Position numbers and translations under genes: made by a program | Assembly: GCA_003154255.1 (NCBI GenBank) | Contig: PMCY01000163.1 | Location: 618 to 6,110 of the forward strand | Length of the DNA: 5,493 bases | Direction of reading: 5' to 3' | Source: Candidatus Aminicenantota bacterium | GTDB taxonomy: Bacteria; Acidobacteriota; Aminicenantia; Aminicenantales; UBA4085 | Shown: piece after piece, positions 5,050 to 5,493 of the stretch | How positions within the stretch are numbered: the stretch's first letter is position 1 | How the letters are laid out: each line of letters starts with the position of its first letter | Notes under the pieces: model-generated | Databases searched by the model: none | What the model saw: only the letters and a program-made list of their open reading frames with translations | What the model was told of the DNA's origin: nothing

Positions 5050-5493
5050 AAGAATGAATGGCGGCAGGTCTTAACCGCCAGGGCGATCAAGCCCACCTAC
5101 CAGAGGATGGCCATCCTGGAATCGCTTTCGTCCGACGCCGGTCATCCGACGGTCCGGGCTCTCCATGCCCGTCTCGTCCGCGCCATCCCCACGCTCTCCA
5201 AGACCACGCTCTACTCGACGCTGGAACTGTTCGCCCGGAAGGGACTGGTCGCGCCGCTTCTCATCGATCCCGCGGAAGCCCGCTTCGACGGCATCCTGAC
5301 GCCCCACCATCATTTCTTCTGCACCTCCTGCGGACGCATTCTCGACCTCAGCCTGAGCTGCCCCAACAGCCGCCGCGGCGTCGTTCGCGGCCACCGCATC
5401 GACGAGGTCCATGGCTACTTCAAGGGCCTCTGCGCAGACTGCCTGTCCGCCCCCTCCTCCCGAACCCGCCACCATCCCCATAAAAAAAGGAGT
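5038..5493 (+). CDS. Fur-family, PerR-like metal-dependent regulator (open at right edge)
   Basis: DNA-binding metalloregulator; PerR proteins sense peroxide by metal-catalysed oxidation of His ligands, while Fur and Zur sense iron and zinc. Seen: 152 codons without a stop. Winged helix at about 18-75: IKPTYQRMAILESL (17-30), HPTVRALHARL (36-46), LSKTTLYSTLELFARKGLV (53-71). Dimerisation/metal domain: ARFDGILTPHHHFFCTSCGR (81-100) and GYFKGLCADC (127-136). Set against B. subtilis PerR, ligands H37, D85, H91, H93 and D104 fall on H36, D84, H90, H92 and D103, and the structural cysteines on C95/C98 and C132/C135. Asp rather than Glu at position 103 favours PerR over Fur. The tail (137-152) is basic and His-rich; with usual length near 145, the stop should lie just outside. 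ATG 5038 is the only suitable start: an in-frame TGA lies at 5017-5019, and later ATGs at 5054 and 5058 are out of frame. No Shine-Dalgarno precedes it, so translation is probably leaderless or nearly so. Confidence 0.9.
   Translation, partial: MVTDKNEWRQVLTARAIKPTYQRMAILESLSSDAGHPTVRALHARLVRAIPTLSKTTLYSTLELFARKGLVAPLLIDPAEARFDGILTPHHHFFCTSCGRILDLSLSCPNSRRGVVRGHRIDEVHGYFKGLCADCLSAPSSRTRHHPHKKRS
5488..5492 (+). promoter_or_regulatory. Probable ribosome-binding site of a gene beyond the right edge
   Basis: AGGAG directly after an A-run (5482-5488), at the expected end of the PerR-like gene. It suggests a co-transcribed next gene starting within about 10 nt of the edge. That gene is not visible, so this is tentative. 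Confidence 0.4.

Noticed and set aside
5058..5483. 141-codon plus-strand ORF at the right end
   Set aside because: Out of frame with the PerR-like gene; its product is Pro/Arg/Ser-rich, while the other frame gives a complete Fur-family fold.

Overview
The window comes from a high-GC bacterium. It has Shine-Dalgarno sequences (GGAGGT, GGAGGG), two near-consensus sigma-70 promoters and closely packed genes. No ribosomal or other lineage marker is present. Gene content and codon style would fit an uncultured, carbohydrate-degrading Acidobacteriota/Aminicenantes-like or Planctomycetes/Verrucomicrobia-like lineage, but this is a weak guess. The TTGACA/TATAAT promoters argue against Bacteroidetes.

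Left arm, minus strand (2797 down to 1): a 730-residue secreted TIM-barrel glycosidase of the DUF6259 type is followed by the N-terminal part of a secreted DUF2961/GH172 protein that runs off the left edge. The GH172 gene starts with GTG. It has its own strong promoter (TTGACA-N17-TATAAA) in the 113-bp gap, and a 19-bp palindrome sits over the -10 and predicted start point, so it is probably regulated separately from the DUF6259 gene.

Middle (2798-2982): a 185-bp divergent control region holds only weak promoter candidates for each arm.

Right arm, plus strand (2983-4973): a cytoplasmic GH130 beta-mannoside phosphorylase/hydrolase overlaps by ATGA a uroporphyrinogen-decarboxylase-fold protein of the methyltransferase-like branch. 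The two are almost certainly co-translated. Together the arms look like a small glycan-use locus: exported enzymes trim an unknown glycan outside the cytoplasm, and GH130 handles a mannoside inside. The role of the URO-D-fold partner is unknown. No transporter is visible.

Right end (4974-5493): a separate transcription unit encodes a Fur-superfamily regulator that keeps all five regulatory metal ligands of PerR and both structural CxxC pairs. Its promoter is a perfect TTGACA-N17-TATAAT. A perfect 8-3-8 palindrome covers the predicted transcription start and the ATG, which suggests autoregulation and a leaderless or nearly leaderless mRNA. The frame is still open at the edge, where A7 plus AGGAG looks like the ribosome-binding site of a following gene.

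No tRNA, rRNA, CRISPR, insertion sequence or convincing intrinsic terminator was seen.
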